The notes: generated by a model not told the origin, from the sequence alone. Shown: positions 1-12,524, numbered from the stretch's first letter. The stretch: DNA of 64,000 nt from Alphaproteobacteria bacterium (GCA_016793165.1 JAEULA010000032.1:1-64000), one strand, 5' to 3'. Made by a program: numbers and translations.

Positions 1-417
1 GATCGCCTCGTAGTAGCGCAGCAGGGTCTCGTCGCGCTCCTTGAGGAAGTGGAGGACGGGCGCATGGACGACGATGTACTCGGCGCCGATCCTCTGCGCG
101 TGGCGCGCGAGGTCGATGACGACGTCCATGTTCTGGTCGGAGCACGACATGATCGTGCCCGCCTTGCCGCCCAGCTCCTCGACGGCGATCTCGAAGCTGC
201 GCTTGCGCTCGGGCACGGACATCGAGAAGAACTCGCCCTGCTTGCCCGCGACGAAGACGCCGTCGATGCCGAGCTCGCGCGTCCAGTGGCGCAGGTTGGC
301 GCGGAATCCCGCCTCGTCCGGCGCGCCGTCCGGCCTGAAGGGCATGAGCGCGGCGGCCCAGATGCCGCGCATCCTCGCGCGGGCGTAGTCCTTCGCTTCG
401 TTGCGGCGGTATCTCAT
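1..417 (-). CDS. DapA-family class I aldolase, 3' part missing
   Basis: Partial gene: 139 codons are visible from the ATG and the rest lies beyond the left edge. The sequence matches the N-terminal part of the dihydrodipicolinate synthase / N-acetylneuraminate lyase TIM barrel (GIDGVFVAGKQGEFFSMS at about 50-67, followed by an ERKRSFEIAVE helix and IGAEYIVVHAP). In DapA itself the loop reads GTTGE and its first Thr is catalytic; here it is GKQGE (58-62), so true DHDPS activity is unlikely. A catabolic pyruvate-dependent aldolase or dehydratase is more probable. The ATG shares ATGA with the stop of the upstream molybdenum hydroxylase gene, so both are probably translated together and act on the same substrate. 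The lysine Schiff-base residue lies outside the window. Confidence 0.8.
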   Translation of the reverse strand, partial: MRYRRNEAKDYARARMRGIWAAALMPFRPDGAPDEAGFRANLRHWTRELGIDGVFVAGKQGEFFSMSVPERKRSFEIAVEELGGKAGTIMSCSDQNMDVVIDLARHAQRIGAEYIVVHAPVLHFLKERDETLLRYYEAI

Positions 418-2672
418 GGCGGGGTCCTTTCGCGGCCCATCGTCGCGCCGTCGCGCATCGCGCGCCAGAGCTTCTCGGGCGTCAGCGGCGGGTCGAGCGC
501 CGCGACGCCGAACGGCGCCAGGGCGTCGAGCGCGGCGTTGAGGATCGCGGCCGGCACGCCGATGCAGCCGGCCTCGCCGACGCCCTTGGCGCCGAGCGCG
601 TTCACCGGCGAGGGCGTGGCGATCGAGCCGAGCTCGACGGGCGGGATGTCGCGGGCGCGCGGCACCGCATAGTCCATCAGCGATCCGGTGAGCGGCTGAC
701 CCTCGCCGTCGTAGACGACGCGCTCGAGCAGCGCTTCGCCCAGGCCCTGGGCGAGGCCGCCGCGCAGCTGGCCCTCGACGAGCATCGGGTTCACGACGGT
801 CCCGGCGTCGTCGATCCAGATCAGTCGTTCGAGCGCGGGCACCCCGGTGTCGCGGTCGATCGCGAGGGCGGCGACGCAGCAGCCGCTGCTCCAGGCCTCG
901 CCCGGCGCGGTGTAGCGGATGATCTCCTCGAGGCCGGCGCCGCCGGCATCGGCCGCGATCTCGCGCCATGCGGCGAGGCGCTGTCCGGCCGCGATCCCGT
1001 CTGGCGTCACCGCGAGCGCGGCCTCGTCGACGCCGAGCCGTCGCGCGGCCAGCGCGCGGGCGCGGGCCAGCAGCGCCTTCGCCGCGTTGGTCAGCGCGCT
1101 GCCGCCGATCGCCGTGCCGCGGCTCGCCAGCGCGCCGATGCCCGGCGGCGCGGCATCGGTGTCGCCGTGCCGAACGACGACGCGCTCGGGCGGCAGCGGC
1201 AGCACGCCGGCCAGGAGCTGGCGATAGGCAGTCTCGCGACCCTGGCCCTGCGCGGTGCAGCCGGTGGCCGCGACGAGCATGCCGTCGGGACCGAGCGCGA
1301 GCCTCGCGCTCTCCCAGCCTTGGCCGCAGGGCTCGACATAGAGGGCGAGGCCGACGCCGCAGATCCCGCCGGCCAGGCGACGCCGGTCGCGCGCGGCGAA
1401 GAGGCCGGCGGCGACGGCGGCCGCGACGGCGCGATCGAGCAATGCGGCGAAGTCGCCGGAGTCGAGAATCTCCCCGGTCGCCGTGCGCCACGGCATGGCG
1501 TCCGCGGCGACCAGATTTCGCCGGCGGAGGGTCACGGCGTCGATCCCCGTCGCCCGCGCGGCGGCCTCGACGAGGCGCTCCATCAGCATCGCGGCCTCCG
1601 GCCGGCCGGCGCCGCGATAGATGCCGACCGCGGCGCGGGCGTCCGTCGTGCCGCGCATCGCGATGTCCACGACCGGCACGGCATAGGGGCCGGGCAGGAT
1701 GCGCGCGGCGTTGCGCGCCGGCACCGTCGCGCTGAACGGCAGCCAGGCGCCGAGCGGGAAGGCGAGCCGCGCGCGCAGCGCCAGCATTCGCCCGTCGGCG
1801 TCGAGCGCGAGCTCGCCCGACAGCACGCCGCCGCGGCCTTGCGTGGCGGCGAGCATCTCTTCGCCGCGGGTCGCGCACCAGCGCACCGGGCGTCGCAGCT
1901 GCAGCGCGGCCCAGGCGACGACGATCTCCTCGGGGTAAATCGAGGCCTTCCCGCCGAAGGCGCCGCCCACGTCGGGCGCGACCACGCGGATGCGGGCGGC
2001 GTCGAGTGCGAGCGCCTCGGCGAGGTTCTCGCGGGCGCGATGCGGCGTCTGCGTCGAGAGCCGCACCGTGAGGCGGCCGGTCGCATCGTCCCAGCTTGCG
2101 CACGCGGCGCGCGGCTCCAGCGCCAACGGCGCGAGACGCGCATGTTCGACGCGGGCGCGCACGACATGCGCGGCCGCGGCGAAGGCCGTGTCGGCGTCGC
2201 CGGCCTGCCAGCGCTGGGCGAAGCATTCGGTCCCGTCGGCGCCGTCGTCGTCGGTCGAGCCGATGCGGAAGTCGATCGCTTCGACCGCATCGAGCGCCGC
2301 GTCCGGCGTGGCGGCGAGGACGGCGGCGACCGGCTGCCCGACCGCGGCGACATGGCTGTGCGCGAGGATCTCGAGCCGGGGCACCCGCAGGCCGGGGACC
2401 AGCGCATTGACCGCCGGGGTCGGCAGCTGCGCCAGCTCCGCGCCGATGATCACCCGCACGACGCCCGGCATGCGCCGTGCCGCCTGCGCATCGACCGACT
2501 CGAGCCGGCCCCGCGCGACCGGGCTGCGCAGGAACGCGAGGTGCAGCGCGTCCGGCATCGCGCCGTCGTCGACGAAGTCGCCGCGGCCGCGCAGCAACCG
2601 CTCGTCCTCGACCCGCCGGACCGGACGGCCCGCGGCGAACCCGGGCGCAGGGCTCGAATCGTCGGCGGACAT
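414..2672 (-). CDS. Xanthine dehydrogenase-family molybdopterin-binding (large) subunit
   Basis: 752 aa, the usual length for the catalytic large subunit of molybdenum hydroxylases (xanthine dehydrogenase / aldehyde oxidase / CoxL group). An N-terminal a/b hammerhead domain (about 20-140) is followed by the molybdopterin-binding domains, with GGAFGGK at 236-242, an IYRGAGR loop, and GVGEAG near the C terminus that holds the catalytic Glu. The loop is of the AYRGAGR kind and not the AYRCSFR of genuine CO dehydrogenase, so a CO dehydrogenase role is unlikely; hydroxylation of an aldehyde or N-heterocycle is more likely. The partner FAD and 2Fe-2S subunits are not next to it on the visible side. 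It ends in an ATGA overlap with the DapA-like gene. The substrate cannot be told from sequence. Confidence 0.9.
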   Translation of the reverse strand: MSADDSSPAPGFAAGRPVRRVEDERLLRGRGDFVDDGAMPDALHLAFLRSPVARGRLESVDAQAARRMPGVVRVIIGAELAQLPTPAVNALVPGLRVPRLEILAHSHVAAVGQPVAAVLAATPDAALDAVEAIDFRIGSTDDDGADGTECFAQRWQAGDADTAFAAAAHVVRARVEHARLAPLALEPRAACASWDDATGRLTVRLSTQTPHRARENLAEALALDAARIRVVAPDVGGAFGGKASIYPEEIVVAWAALQLRRPVRWCATRGEEMLAATQGRGGVLSGELALDADGRMLALRARLAFPLGAWLPFSATVPARNAARILPGPYAVPVVDIAMRGTTDARAAVGIYRGAGRPEAAMLMERLVEAAARATGIDAVTLRRRNLVAADAMPWRTATGEILDSGDFAALLDRAVAAAVAAGLFAARDRRRLAGGICGVGLALYVEPCGQGWESARLALGPDGMLVAATGCTAQGQGRETAYRQLLAGVLPLPPERVVVRHGDTDAAPPGIGALASRGTAIGGSALTNAAKALLARARALAARRLGVDEAALAVTPDGIAAGQRLAAWREIAADAGGAGLEEIIRYTAPGEAWSSGCCVAALAIDRDTGVPALERLIWIDDAGTVVNPMLVEGQLRGGLAQGLGEALLERVVYDGEGQPLTGSLMDYAVPRARDIPPVELGSIATPSPVNALGAKGVGEAGCIGVPAAILNAALDALAPFGVAALDPPLTPEKLWRAMRDGATMGRERTPP

Positions 2673-2816
2673 CGGGCGGGCGACTCCTTGGCGGGGGCTC
2701 GAGGCGAGCGATCCGAATTCTGGCGGTCCGGCGCGTCGCCGTTAAGCCGCGAATGCCGATCGCGCCGCGCGAAGGGCCGGCCCCTTCCGGCGCCGGACGC
2801 GGGCCGGGCTCCGGGC

Positions 2817-2852
2817 AAGAAAAAAGGGGCGGCGCCGGCGCGCCGCCCCTTG
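2817..2852 (-). terminator. Rho-independent terminator after pnp
   Basis: Read on the minus strand, an 11-bp GC-rich stem (arms about 2824-2834 and 2841-2851) is followed directly by a T-rich run (2825-2817). It lies 22 bp past the pnp stop codon and separates the translation operon from the molybdenum hydroxylase gene. Confidence 0.85.
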
Positions 2853-2873
2853 GTCTCGTCGTCGTCGCGGCGC

Positions 2874-5036
<2,163 letters not shown>

Positions 5037-5100
5037 TTGGTTTCTCTTCCTTCCAACCTACGGACGTGTGGACGTGCGTCGTGCGTTCACGCGCACGCGA

Positions 5101-5140
5101 CGAAGGCCGGCCGCCCGAATGGCGGCCGACGGAACCTTCG
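5101..5140 (-). other. Long stem-loop in the rpsO-pnp leader (possible RNase III site)
   Basis: Inverted repeat: outer arms 5101-5106 with 5135-5140 (6 bp) and inner arms 5109-5115 with 5121-5127 (7 bp), loop of about 5 nt. No T-run follows on the minus strand, so it is not a standard terminator. In E. coli the rpsO-pnp leader carries an RNase III-cleaved hairpin by which PNPase represses itself; the position here fits such a role, but this is inferred from position and pairing only. Confidence 0.5.
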
Positions 5141-5296
5141 TCTCGGCTAGCGACAGATCAACGATCGGGCTCGGCCCGCGAGCGTAGGGGGGCTCTCGCA
5201 GGGCTTCGGGGGGGAGGGGAGTTGCACGCGAGGCTGTCAACCGTTCCGATCCTTCGCGTGCATCGCTTCCCACTCTCGTCGGCGACGGACCCGGCC

Positions 5297-5566
5297 TCAG
5301 CGGCGCAGGTCCAGGCGATCGACGAGCTGCTCGTAGCGCTTCGCATCGGAGCGCTTGAGGTAGTCGAGCAGGCGCCGCCGCTGGCCAACCATCATCAGGA
5401 GGCCGCGGCGCGAGTGGAAATCCTTGTTGTGGGTCGTGAGGTGCTCGGTGAGGTTCTTGATCCGCTCGGAGAGCAGGGCGACCTGTACCTCGGGCGAACC
5501 CGTGTCGCCTTCCTTCTGGGCGAACTGCTTCACGAGCTCGGTCTTGCGTTCGGCGGTAATCGACAT
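5297..5566 (-). CDS. rpsO: 30S ribosomal protein S15
   Basis: 89 aa, the exact family length, with the usual [12 protein letters not shown] start, the [16 protein letters not shown] segment and the [15 protein letters not shown] helix that contacts 16S rRNA. It binds early to the central domain of the 30S subunit. The start is fixed by an AGGAG Shine-Dalgarno (5576-5580) nine bases before the ATG. It sits 14 bp after truB and before pnp, the common order truB-rpsO-pnp. S15 often represses its own mRNA, but I see no clear operator structure. Confidence 0.99.
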   Translation of the reverse strand: MSITAERKTELVKQFAQKEGDTGSPEVQVALLSERIKNLTEHLTTHNKDFHSRRGLLMMVGQRRRLLDYLKRSDAKRYEQLVDRLDLRR

Positions 5567-5580
5567 CGTCCGATTCTCCT

Positions 5581-6495
5581 TCATGCCTGGCGGTTGAGCA
5601 CGCGCAGCGGCCTGATCTGGTCTGCATCGACCCGGGCCATCGCGATGAGCCGGTCGTCCGCCAGGACCGCGATCGTGCGGCCGGGAGGCATTGCAGATAG
5701 AGCCGGCGCTGCGCGCGGCAGCTGCACGGCCCGGCCTTGCCTGAGGGCTTCGGCCTGGGCCCCGGTCACGGCCACCGCCGGGATGTCGTCCAGCGCGGTC
5801 TCGACCGGTTGCAGAAATGCGGCGCGCGTATAGCCCGGGGCTTCCAGTGACGCCAGGGAAAAAGCCTTCTCGATCGTGAACGGCCCCACCTTGAGGCGCC
5901 GGAGCTCGTCGATAAATCCAACGGTCCCAAGGACTTGGGCGAGATCCCGGCCGAGCGAGCGGACATAGGTGCCCTTGCCGCAATCGACCTCGAAAACGGC
6001 CCGGCCCCGTCCGGGCATCTCGACCAGCGCGACGCGGTCGATGCGCACCCGGCGCGACGCCATCTCGACCGCCTCGCCGGCCCGTGCGCGCGCATAGGCG
6101 GGCTGCCCGTCGCGCTTGATCGCCGAGAAGGCCGGCGGCACCTGGTCGATCGTGCCGAGGAAGCGCGGCAGCGCGGCCTCGATCGCGGCGCGGTCCGGGC
6201 GATGGTCCGACGTGGCGACCACGGCGCCCTCGGCGTCGTCGGTATTGCGCGCCTCGCCCCATCGCACGCCGAAGCGATACCGCTTGGCGCCGTCCATGAC
6301 GTGGTCGACGAGCTTGGTCGCCTCGCCGAACGCGAGGACCAGCACGCCGGTCGCGAGGGGATCGAGCGTGCCGCAATGCCCGGCCTTCGCCGCGCCCAGC
6401 GCGCGGCGCGCGCGTCCGAGGGCCTGGGTCGAGGTCAGGCCGAGCGGCTTGTCGAGGGCGAGGAATCCGTCGAGCGGGAGGCCGCGACGCTTCAT
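5581..6495 (-). CDS. truB: tRNA pseudouridine(55) synthase TruB
   Basis: 304 aa from the ATG at 6495; the frame stays open upstream, but [19 protein letters not shown] is the normal N terminus. Makes pseudouridine 55 in the T-loop of tRNAs. Motifs seen: [12 protein letters not shown], the catalytic Asp segment [14 protein letters not shown] (about 45-58), the [10 protein letters not shown] block, and [15 protein letters not shown]. The C-terminal part (from about 245) holds the small PUA-like region. Lies between rbfA and rpsO with short gaps, as in other alphaproteobacteria. Confidence 0.97.
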   Translation of the reverse strand: MKRRGLPLDGFLALDKPLGLTSTQALGRARRALGAAKAGHCGTLDPLATGVLVLAFGEATKLVDHVMDGAKRYRFGVRWGEARNTDDAEGAVVATSDHRPDRAAIEAALPRFLGTIDQVPPAFSAIKRDGQPAYARARAGEAVEMASRRVRIDRVALVEMPGRGRAVFEVDCGKGTYVRSLGRDLAQVLGTVGFIDELRRLKVGPFTIEKAFSLASLEAPGYTRAAFLQPVETALDDIPAVAVTGAQAEALRQGRAVQLPRAAPALSAMPPGRTIAVLADDRLIAMARVDADQIRPLRVLNRQA

Positions 6496-6517
6496 GGGGT
6501 CGGAGGTCGCCCGGCGC

Positions 6518-6970
6518 TCAGTCGCTCGCGGCCGGCTTGCGCCGGCGTGCCGGCTTCTTCGGCGGCGGCGGTGGCGGCGCGATGTCGCGTTGGACCGACG
6601 GCGAGCGCAGCAGCGCCTCGATCCGCGCTCCCTCCTCGTAGGAGCGGTCGAGCTCGAAATGGAGCTCGGGCGCATGGCGCATCTCGACGCGGTGCGCGAC
6701 CTCCGAGCGCAGGAAGCCGCGTGCCCGCTTGAGGGCCGCGAGCACGGTCTGCGCCTCGGTCGTGTCGCCGAGCGGCGTCACGAAGGCCGAGGCGTGCTTC
6801 AGGTCCGGGCTGATCCGGACCTCGCTCACGGTGATGCTCGCGTCGAGCAGGACGGGATCGCGGAAATGGCCCTCGGCGAGCGCCTCGATCAGCGCGCGCC
6901 GGATGATCTCGCCGGCGCGCAGCTGTCGCTGCGTCGGGGCGGGCGCGGAGCGGGATGGGGACTTCGGCAT
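6518..6970 (-). CDS. rbfA: Ribosome-binding factor A
   Basis: 150 aa. A KH-fold factor that helps mature the 5' end of 16S rRNA and the 30S subunit. The core (RAGEIIRRALIEAL, ITVSEVRISPDLKHA, LRSEVAHRVEMRHAPEL) spans about 18-125. After it comes a proline and basic tail (six prolines, then KKPARRRK) typical of alphaproteobacterial RbfA. The ATG at 6970 was chosen because the core begins about 15 residues later; the open frame upstream of it is out-of-frame infB. Located 22 bp before truB. Confidence 0.96.
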   Translation of the reverse strand: MPKSPSRSAPAPTQRQLRAGEIIRRALIEALAEGHFRDPVLLDASITVSEVRISPDLKHASAFVTPLGDTTEAQTVLAALKRARGFLRSEVAHRVEMRHAPELHFELDRSYEEGARIEALLRSPSVQRDIAPPPPPPKKPARRRKPAASD

Positions 6971-7032
6971 GGGGACCTCGGGTGGGGGCGCGTTCGTCTC
7001 GCCGCCCCGATCGCGCGGCGCGCGGCCGGCTC

Positions 7033-7052
7033 CCCCTCCTCGCAAGGAGGGG
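7033..7052. repeat. Short palindrome between infB and rbfA
   Basis: Perfect 8-bp stem (CCCCTCCT and AGGAGGGG) with a CGCA loop in the 146-bp gap between infB and rbfA. No T-run follows. It resembles the small palindromic units scattered in high-GC alphaproteobacterial genomes; it could instead act as an RNA processing or pausing hairpin within the operon. Confidence 0.5.
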
Positions 7053-7116
7053 CGGACGCCCGCGTCCCGCCCCCGGTGCGGCAGGACGGGCCGCCCGTCG
7101 GGCGGTCGGCGCGGGC

Positions 7117-9783
7117 TCAGAGCGCCCGCGCGACCTCTTCCATCTCGAAGGCCTCGATCACGTCGCCTTCGCGGATGTCCTGGTAGTTCTCGAAGGCCAT
7201 GCCGCACTCGTAGCCGGACTGGACCTCGCGGACCTCGTCCTTGAAGCGGCGCAGCGTCTTGAGCGTGCCTTCGTGGATGACGACGTTGTCGCGCAGCAGC
7301 CGCACCTTGGCGCCGCGCTTGACCATGCCTTCCGTGACCATGCAGCCGGCGACCTTGCCCGCCTTCGAGACGTCGAAGATCGCGCGGATCGTGGCGTTGC
7401 CGAGGAACTTCTCGCGCAGCGTCGGCTTGAGCATGCCCGAGAGGGCCGCTTTGATGTCGTCGATGATGTCGTAGATGATCGAGTAGTAGCGGATCTCGAC
7501 GCCGTCGCGCTTGGCGATGTCGCGCGCCTGCGCGGTGGCGCGCACGTTGAACCCGGCGATGATGCCGTTCGACGCCTTGGCCAGCGCCACGTCGCCCTCG
7601 GTGATCGCGCCGACCGCACTGTGCAGCACGCGCGTCTTCACCTCGTCGGTGCCCAGCTTGGTGATCGAGGCGGTGATCGCCTCGACCGAGCCCTGCACGT
7701 CCGCCTTGACCACGACGCCCAGCTCCTTGGCCGTGCCTTCCTGGATCTTGGTGAACATGTCGGCGAGCGTGCCGCGCCCCGTGGCCGCGACGCGCGCGTC
7801 GCGGGCCTTCTTCTGGCGGAACGAGGTGACTTCGCGCGCGCGGGCCTCGTTCTCGACCACGGCGAAGTCGTCGCCCGCGGACGGCGTGCCGTCGAGACCG
7901 AGGACCTCGACCGGCTCGGACGGACCGGCCTCGCGGATCGGATTGCCGTTGTAGTCGATGAGCGCGCGCACCTTGCCCCACTCGGAGCCGGCGACGACGA
8001 TGTCGCCCACGCGCAGCGTGCCCTTCTGGACCAGGACCGTGGCGACGGCGCCGCGGCCGCGCTCGAGCTTGGCCTCGACGACGGCGCCGGCGGCGGCGCG
8101 GTCCGGATTGGCCTTGAGGTCGAGGACCTCGGATTGCAGCAGGATCGCGTCCTCGAGCTTGTCGAGGTTCAGCTTCTTGAGCGCCGACACCTCCACCGAC
8201 AGCACGTCGCCGCCGTAGCCTTCGAGCGCCACGTCGTGCTGGAGCAGGTCGACGCGGACCTTGTCCGGATTGGCGCCCGGCTTGTCGATCTTGTTGATCG
8301 CGACGATGAGCGGGACCTTCGCCGCCTTGGCGTGGCTGATCGCCTCGATGGTCTGCGGCTGGATGCCGTCGTCGGCGGCGACCACGAGGACGACGATGTC
8401 CGTGACCGAGGCGCCGCGCGCGCGCATCGCGGTGAAGGCCTCGTGGCCCGGCGTGTCGAGGAAGGTGATCTTGCGGCCGTCCTTGGCCTCGACCTGGTAG
8501 GCGCCGATGTGCTGCGTGATGCCGCCCGCTTCGTGCTTGGCGACCTCGGTCGTGCGCAGCGCGTCGAGCAGCGAGGTCTTGCCGTGGTCGACGTGGCCCA
8601 TGATCGTGACGACGGGCGCGCGCGGCTGCATCGTCGCGTCGCTCTCGTCGCCCTCGCCGACGCCGATCTCGACGTCGGAATCGGACACGCGCTTGAACTT
8701 GTGGCCGAACTCGCCGACCACGAGCTCGGCGGTGTCGGCGTCGATGCTCTGGTTGATCGTCGCCATCACGCCCATCTTCATGAGCGCCTTGATGACGTCG
8801 GCGCCGCGCTCGGCCATTCGCGCGGCGAGCTCCTGGACCGTGATGGCCTCGGGGATGACGACTTCGCGCACGATCTTCACCTGCGATTGCTGCGATCCGA
8901 TCATCGCGTGACTGTGCTTGTGCGCGCGCCGCTTGATGGCGGCAAGCGAGCGTGCGCGGACCTGCTCCGCGTCCGACAGCGCCTGTTCCAGCGAGACCTT
9001 GCCGACGGGACGGCGCGGCTCCTCGACCCGGCGCCCGGTGAGCGTCGGCTTCTTGGGCGGCGGCGCCGCGACGCCGGGACGGCGGCGCGGCTTGTCGTCC
9101 TCTTCTTCCGCGGCTGCGCCCGGCGTGGCGCCGTGCTTGGCCATCGCGGCCTTGGCCGTCGCGTCCGCCGTCTTGCGGCGCTGCGCGTCGTCCTCGGTCT
9201 GCTTGCGGCGGGCCTCTTCCTCGGCCTTGCGCTTGTCTTCCTCGGCCTTGGCCTTGAGCGCCTCCTCGTTGGCGCGGCGCTGCTCCTCCTCGGCCTGGCG
9301 GCGCGCCTCGTCCTCGGCGCGGCGCCGCGCCTCCTCCTCGACGACGCGCAGCTGCTCGTCCTCGCGGCGGCGCATGTCCTCGACGCGCTGCTGCGCCTGC
9401 GAGGTCTTGAGCGCGCGCTGGCGGGCGGCGCGCTCCTCGTCGGTCAGGACGCGCAGGACGGCGGGCTTGGCCGGTGCCGCGGTGGCGGTCATCGGCTGCG
9501 CGCCACGCGGGGCGATGGGCGCCGCGGGCGCGGGGGTGTGCGCGGGTTCCGCCGGCCGCGCCGGTGTCGTCGCGCTGGGCGCGGGCGTCGCGGGCGCGGG
9601 GCCGCTGAGGACCCGCTTCTTCTTCACCTCGACCGTCACCGTCTTGGTGCGGCCGTGCGGGAAGCTCTGGCGGACCTGTCCGGATTCGCCGCCGCCGCCG
9701 CCGCGCAGTTCGAGGCGCGAGCCCGTCCCCGGCTTGGTGAGGCCGAGGCGCTTCTTGGTGTCGGGTTCCTTGGTGTCCGTCAT
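7117..9783 (-). CDS. infB: Translation initiation factor IF-2
   Basis: 888 aa from the ATG at 9783; another in-frame ATG at 9816 would overlap the upstream gene by 14 nt and lengthen it by 11 residues. GTPase that brings initiator tRNA to the 30S subunit. N-terminal IF2-associated segment ([10 protein letters not shown]), then a long Ala/Pro and charged coiled region (about 110-235) rich in Glu, Arg and Lys, an IF2_N domain (about 310-365), then the G domain with GHVDHGKT (396-403), DTPGHE and NKID, then domains II to IV. The long charged linker is usual for alphaproteobacteria. Downstream of nusA and ylxR in the same operon. Confidence 0.97.
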   Translation of the reverse strand: MTDTKEPDTKKRLGLTKPGTGSRLELRGGGGGESGQVRQSFPHGRTKTVTVEVKKKRVLSGPAPATPAPSATTPARPAEPAHTPAPAAPIAPRGAQPMTATAAPAKPAVLRVLTDEERAARQRALKTSQAQQRVEDMRRREDEQLRVVEEEARRRAEDEARRQAEEEQRRANEEALKAKAEEDKRKAEEEARRKQTEDDAQRRKTADATAKAAMAKHGATPGAAAEEEDDKPRRRPGVAAPPPKKPTLTGRRVEEPRRPVGKVSLEQALSDAEQVRARSLAAIKRRAHKHSHAMIGSQQSQVKIVREVVIPEAITVQELAARMAERGADVIKALMKMGVMATINQSIDADTAELVVGEFGHKFKRVSDSDVEIGVGEGDESDATMQPRAPVVTIMGHVDHGKTSLLDALRTTEVAKHEAGGITQHIGAYQVEAKDGRKITFLDTPGHEAFTAMRARGASVTDIVVLVVAADDGIQPQTIEAISHAKAAKVPLIVAINKIDKPGANPDKVRVDLLQHDVALEGYGGDVLSVEVSALKKLNLDKLEDAILLQSEVLDLKANPDRAAAGAVVEAKLERGRGAVATVLVQKGTLRVGDIVVAGSEWGKVRALIDYNGNPIREAGPSEPVEVLGLDGTPSAGDDFAVVENEARAREVTSFRQKKARDARVAATGRGTLADMFTKIQEGTAKELGVVVKADVQGSVEAITASITKLGTDEVKTRVLHSAVGAITEGDVALAKASNGIIAGFNVRATAQARDIAKRDGVEIRYYSIIYDIIDDIKAALSGMLKPTLREKFLGNATIRAIFDVSKAGKVAGCMVTEGMVKRGAKVRLLRDNVVIHEGTLKTLRRFKDEVREVQSGYECGMAFENYQDIREGDVIEAFEMEEVARAL

Positions 9784-9802
9784 CGTGGGTCCGATCGAAA
9801 CG

Positions 9803-10420
9803 TCAGATGGTTTCATGATGGGGGCGGAAGCCGGCGAGCCGCTTGGCTTCGCCGATCAGCCGGTCCGCCCAGGTCGAATCCGTGATCGCGACATGAGTCG
9901 CTTCGGGGCGGCTGAAGGCCTGGCCGAGTTCGTCGCGCGTCAGGACGGCGATGCGCCGGACACCCGGGCCGGAAAGCTTCTCGACGCCGCCTGCCGCGGC
10001 GTCGACGGCGTCGACGAGCAGCTTTAGCCGGCCGGCGTTCATCGCGATGCGCGCCTTCTCGAAGCCCGTGATCGCGCATCCGGCGCGGCGGGCGAGCGCG
10101 ATCCAGTCGATCAGGCGGCGCACGAGCAGCGACTCGACGAGATCCGGAAGCGTCGGGTCGACGGCGACCGGGCCGCGCGCGGCGCGCGCGAAGAGGTGGC
10201 GCGACATCGCCGCGGCGATCGCCTCGCGCGTCGCCGTGACCCAGAACCCGCGGCCGGGCAGCGTGCCGGCGATGTCCGGCACGACCCCCAGCTTGGGATC
10301 GGGCGCCACGACGAAGCGGATGAGCGTCTCGCGCGGGCGCACCTCGCCCGTCACGAGGCAGCGCCGCCCGGCGCCGGCCATCTCGTCCGTGTCGTCGATG
10401 TCGACCGCGGCTTCGGTCAT
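9803..10420 (-). CDS. YlxR (DUF448) RNA-binding protein with C-terminal L7Ae-like domain
   Basis: 205 aa. The N-terminal half (about 18-95) is a YlxR/DUF448 domain with [17 protein letters not shown] and GRGFWVTA. The C-terminal half (about 105-200) looks like the ribosomal L7Ae/L30e fold ([17 protein letters not shown], then VVV-like strands). Stand-alone YlxR in Firmicutes is about 90 aa, so this is the long alphaproteobacterial form. It lies 4 bp after nusA and just before infB, the conserved nusA-ylxR-infB order; YlxR has been linked to RNase P in Gram-positives. The exact role here is unknown. Confidence 0.9.
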   Translation of the reverse strand: MTEAAVDIDDTDEMAGAGRRCLVTGEVRPRETLIRFVVAPDPKLGVVPDIAGTLPGRGFWVTATREAIAAAMSRHLFARAARGPVAVDPTLPDLVESLLVRRLIDWIALARRAGCAITGFEKARIAMNAGRLKLLVDAVDAAAGGVEKLSGPGVRRIAVLTRDELGQAFSRPEATHVAITDSTWADRLIGEAKRLAGFRPHHETI

Positions 10421-10424
10421 CGCG

Positions 10425-11945
10425 TCACTTCTTCTCCTCGTCGGCGAACCAGTGTTCGCGCGCCTTCATGATGATCGCGTTGGCGTCGTCCTCGGACATC
10501 TCGTCCTTGCCGACGATCTCGACCAGCTCGTCGCCGGCCAGGTCCGCCAGGTCGTCGAGCGTCTTGATGCCCTTCTCGCCGAGCTTGACCAGCATCGCCG
10601 GCTGCAGCGCCTCGAAGGCGGCGATGTCGTCGCTCACGCCCAGCTTCTTGCGCTCGGCCTCGTGCTCGATGTTGCGCTTCTCGATCCAGGACTCGGCGCG
10701 CGCCTTGAGCTCCTCGGCGACGCCCTCGTCGAAGCCCTCGATGCCGGCGAGGTCGTCGAGCGCCACCGCCGCGACCTCCTCGACCCTGGTGAAGCCCTCG
10801 GTCACCAGCAGCCCGGCGATGACGTCGTCGACGTCGAGCGCCTCGACGAACAGGGCGGAACGGGTCTTGAACTCCTCCTGGCGGCGCTCGGATTCCTCGG
10901 CCTCGGTCAGGATGTCGATCGCCCAGCCCGTCAGCATCGAGGCGAGGCGGACGTTCTGGCCGCGGCGGCCGATGGCAAGCGAGAGCTGGTCGTCGGGAAC
11001 GACGACCTCGATGCGGTGGTCCTCCTCGTCGAGCACGACCTTGGCGACCTCGGCGGGCGCGAGCGCGTTGACGACGAAGGTCGCCGGGTCGTTCGACCAC
11101 GGGATGATGTCGATCTTCTCGCCCTGCAGCTCCTGCACCACGGCCTGGACGCGGCTGCCGCGCATGCCGACGCAGGCGCCGACCGGGTCGATCGACGAGT
11201 CGTTCGAGACGACGCCGATCTTGGCGCGGCTGCCCGGGTCGCGGGCGACCGACTTGATCTCGATGATGCCGTCGTAGATCTCCGGCACCTCCTGCGCGAA
11301 CAGCTTCGCCATGAACTGCGGATGCGTGCGCGACAGGAAGATCTGCGGGCCGCGGCTCTCCTTGCGCACGTCGTAGATGTAGGCGCGCACGCGGTCGGAG
11401 ACCTTGAACGTCTCGCGCGGGATCGTCTCGTCCCGGCGCATCACCGCCTCGGCGCGGCCGAGGTCGACGGTGACGTTGCCGAACTCCACGCGCTTGACGA
11501 TGCCGTTGACGATCTCGCCGATGCGGTCCTTGTACTCGGCGTGCTGGCGGTCGCGCTCGGCCTCGCGCACCCGCTGCACGATGACCTGCTTGGCGGTCTG
11601 GGCGTTGATGCGACCGAGGTCGATCGCCGGCAGCGGATCGGACAGGAAGTCGCCGACCTTGGCGTCGGGATGGATCGCCTGGGCGTCGGCGACGCTGATC
11701 TGGGTGAACTCGTTCTCCACCGGATCGGCGACCTGGCGGTAGCGGAACAGCTGGGTCTCGCCGGTGTTGCGATCGATCGTGGCGCGGATGTCGTGCTCGG
11801 GGCCGTACTTGGCGCGCGCGGCCTTCTGCAGCGCCATCTCCATCGCTTCGAGCACCTGCTCGCGGTCGATCGACTTCTCGCGCGCGACGTTGTCGGCGGC
11901 TTGGAGCATCTCGATGCGGTTGTACGCGGTCTTCGTCTCGGCCAT
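10425..11945 (-). CDS. nusA: Transcription termination/antitermination factor NusA
   Basis: 506 aa from the ATG at 11945. The N-terminal RNAP-binding domain (about 1-130) is followed by S1 (about 135-200), two KH domains (about 205-345, with [18 protein letters not shown] and [12 protein letters not shown]) and two C-terminal acidic helix-hairpin-helix AR repeats (about 365-495, including [18 protein letters not shown] and [15 protein letters not shown]). RNA-polymerase-associated pausing and antitermination factor. Located 41 bp after rimP and 4 bp before ylxR. The frame is open further upstream, but that part is rimP read out of frame. Confidence 0.98.
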   Translation of the reverse strand: MAETKTAYNRIEMLQAADNVAREKSIDREQVLEAMEMALQKAARAKYGPEHDIRATIDRNTGETQLFRYRQVADPVENEFTQISVADAQAIHPDAKVGDFLSDPLPAIDLGRINAQTAKQVIVQRVREAERDRQHAEYKDRIGEIVNGIVKRVEFGNVTVDLGRAEAVMRRDETIPRETFKVSDRVRAYIYDVRKESRGPQIFLSRTHPQFMAKLFAQEVPEIYDGIIEIKSVARDPGSRAKIGVVSNDSSIDPVGACVGMRGSRVQAVVQELQGEKIDIIPWSNDPATFVVNALAPAEVAKVVLDEEDHRIEVVVPDDQLSLAIGRRGQNVRLASMLTGWAIDILTEAEESERRQEEFKTRSALFVEALDVDDVIAGLLVTEGFTRVEEVAAVALDDLAGIEGFDEGVAEELKARAESWIEKRNIEHEAERKKLGVSDDIAAFEALQPAMLVKLGEKGIKTLDDLADLAGDELVEIVGKDEMSEDDANAIIMKAREHWFADEEKK

Positions 11946-11986
11946 GGCTCGTCGGTCCTGCGTTGATGGCTTCGTCGGGATCTTGA

Positions 11987-12496
11987 TCAGTGGGTGGCCT
12001 GTCCGGCTTGGGCCGCACGGATGAGGTCGTCGGTCAGCAGCAGCTTGGCGCGCGCCACCTCGGCGAGAGGCAGCGTCACCTCCCCCGCGACGGCGGCGAT
12101 CCGCACGGTCGTCTCGTCCGCGTCGACGATCTTGCCGGTGAAGCGGCGCTGGCCCGCGATCGGCGACTTCAGCTCGATCTTCGCGAGATGGCCGGCGAAG
12201 CGCGCATAGTCGCGCGGCTTGACCAACGGCCGGTCGATCCCGGGCGAGCTGACTTCCAGGGTGTAGGAGTCCGCGATCGGATCCTCGACGTCGAGCTTGG
12301 CCGACAGGGCGCGGCTGATCGCCTCGCAATCCTCCACCGTCATGCCCTTTCCGTCGCGGCGCTCGGCCATGATCTGGATCGTCGGGCGGTGCTTGCCCGA
12401 GACGACGACGCGGACGAGCTCGTAGCCGAGACCGTCGATGGTCGGCTGAACGAGCTGCTCCAGGGTCGCCTGTCGTTGATCCATGCGGGGATCCAT
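11987..12496 (-). CDS. rimP: Ribosome maturation factor RimP
   Basis: 169 aa. Needed for 30S subunit assembly. Features seen: N-terminal alpha/beta domain with GYELVRVVV, VEDCEAISRALSA and the signature LEVSSPGIDRPLVKPRDYARF (about 95-110), then an Sm-like C-terminal domain. Two in-frame ATGs lie 12 bp apart (12496 and 12484); I chose the first because a GGAG element lies about 12 bases upstream. First gene of the operon leading to pnp. A CTATATT -10-like box lies about 30 bp before the start. Confidence 0.96.
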   Translation of the reverse strand: MDPRMDQRQATLEQLVQPTIDGLGYELVRVVVSGKHRPTIQIMAERRDGKGMTVEDCEAISRALSAKLDVEDPIADSYTLEVSSPGIDRPLVKPRDYARFAGHLAKIELKSPIAGQRRFTGKIVDADETTVRIAAVAGEVTLPLAEVARAKLLLTDDLIRAAQAGQATH

Positions 12497-12524
12497 GCGC
12501 GGTTGAGTTGCTCCAAACCCTTGA

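Noticed and set aside
5218..5240. TTGACA, a perfect -35, upstream of pnp
   Set aside because: No -10-like box lies at 16-18 bp; the region there is C-rich.
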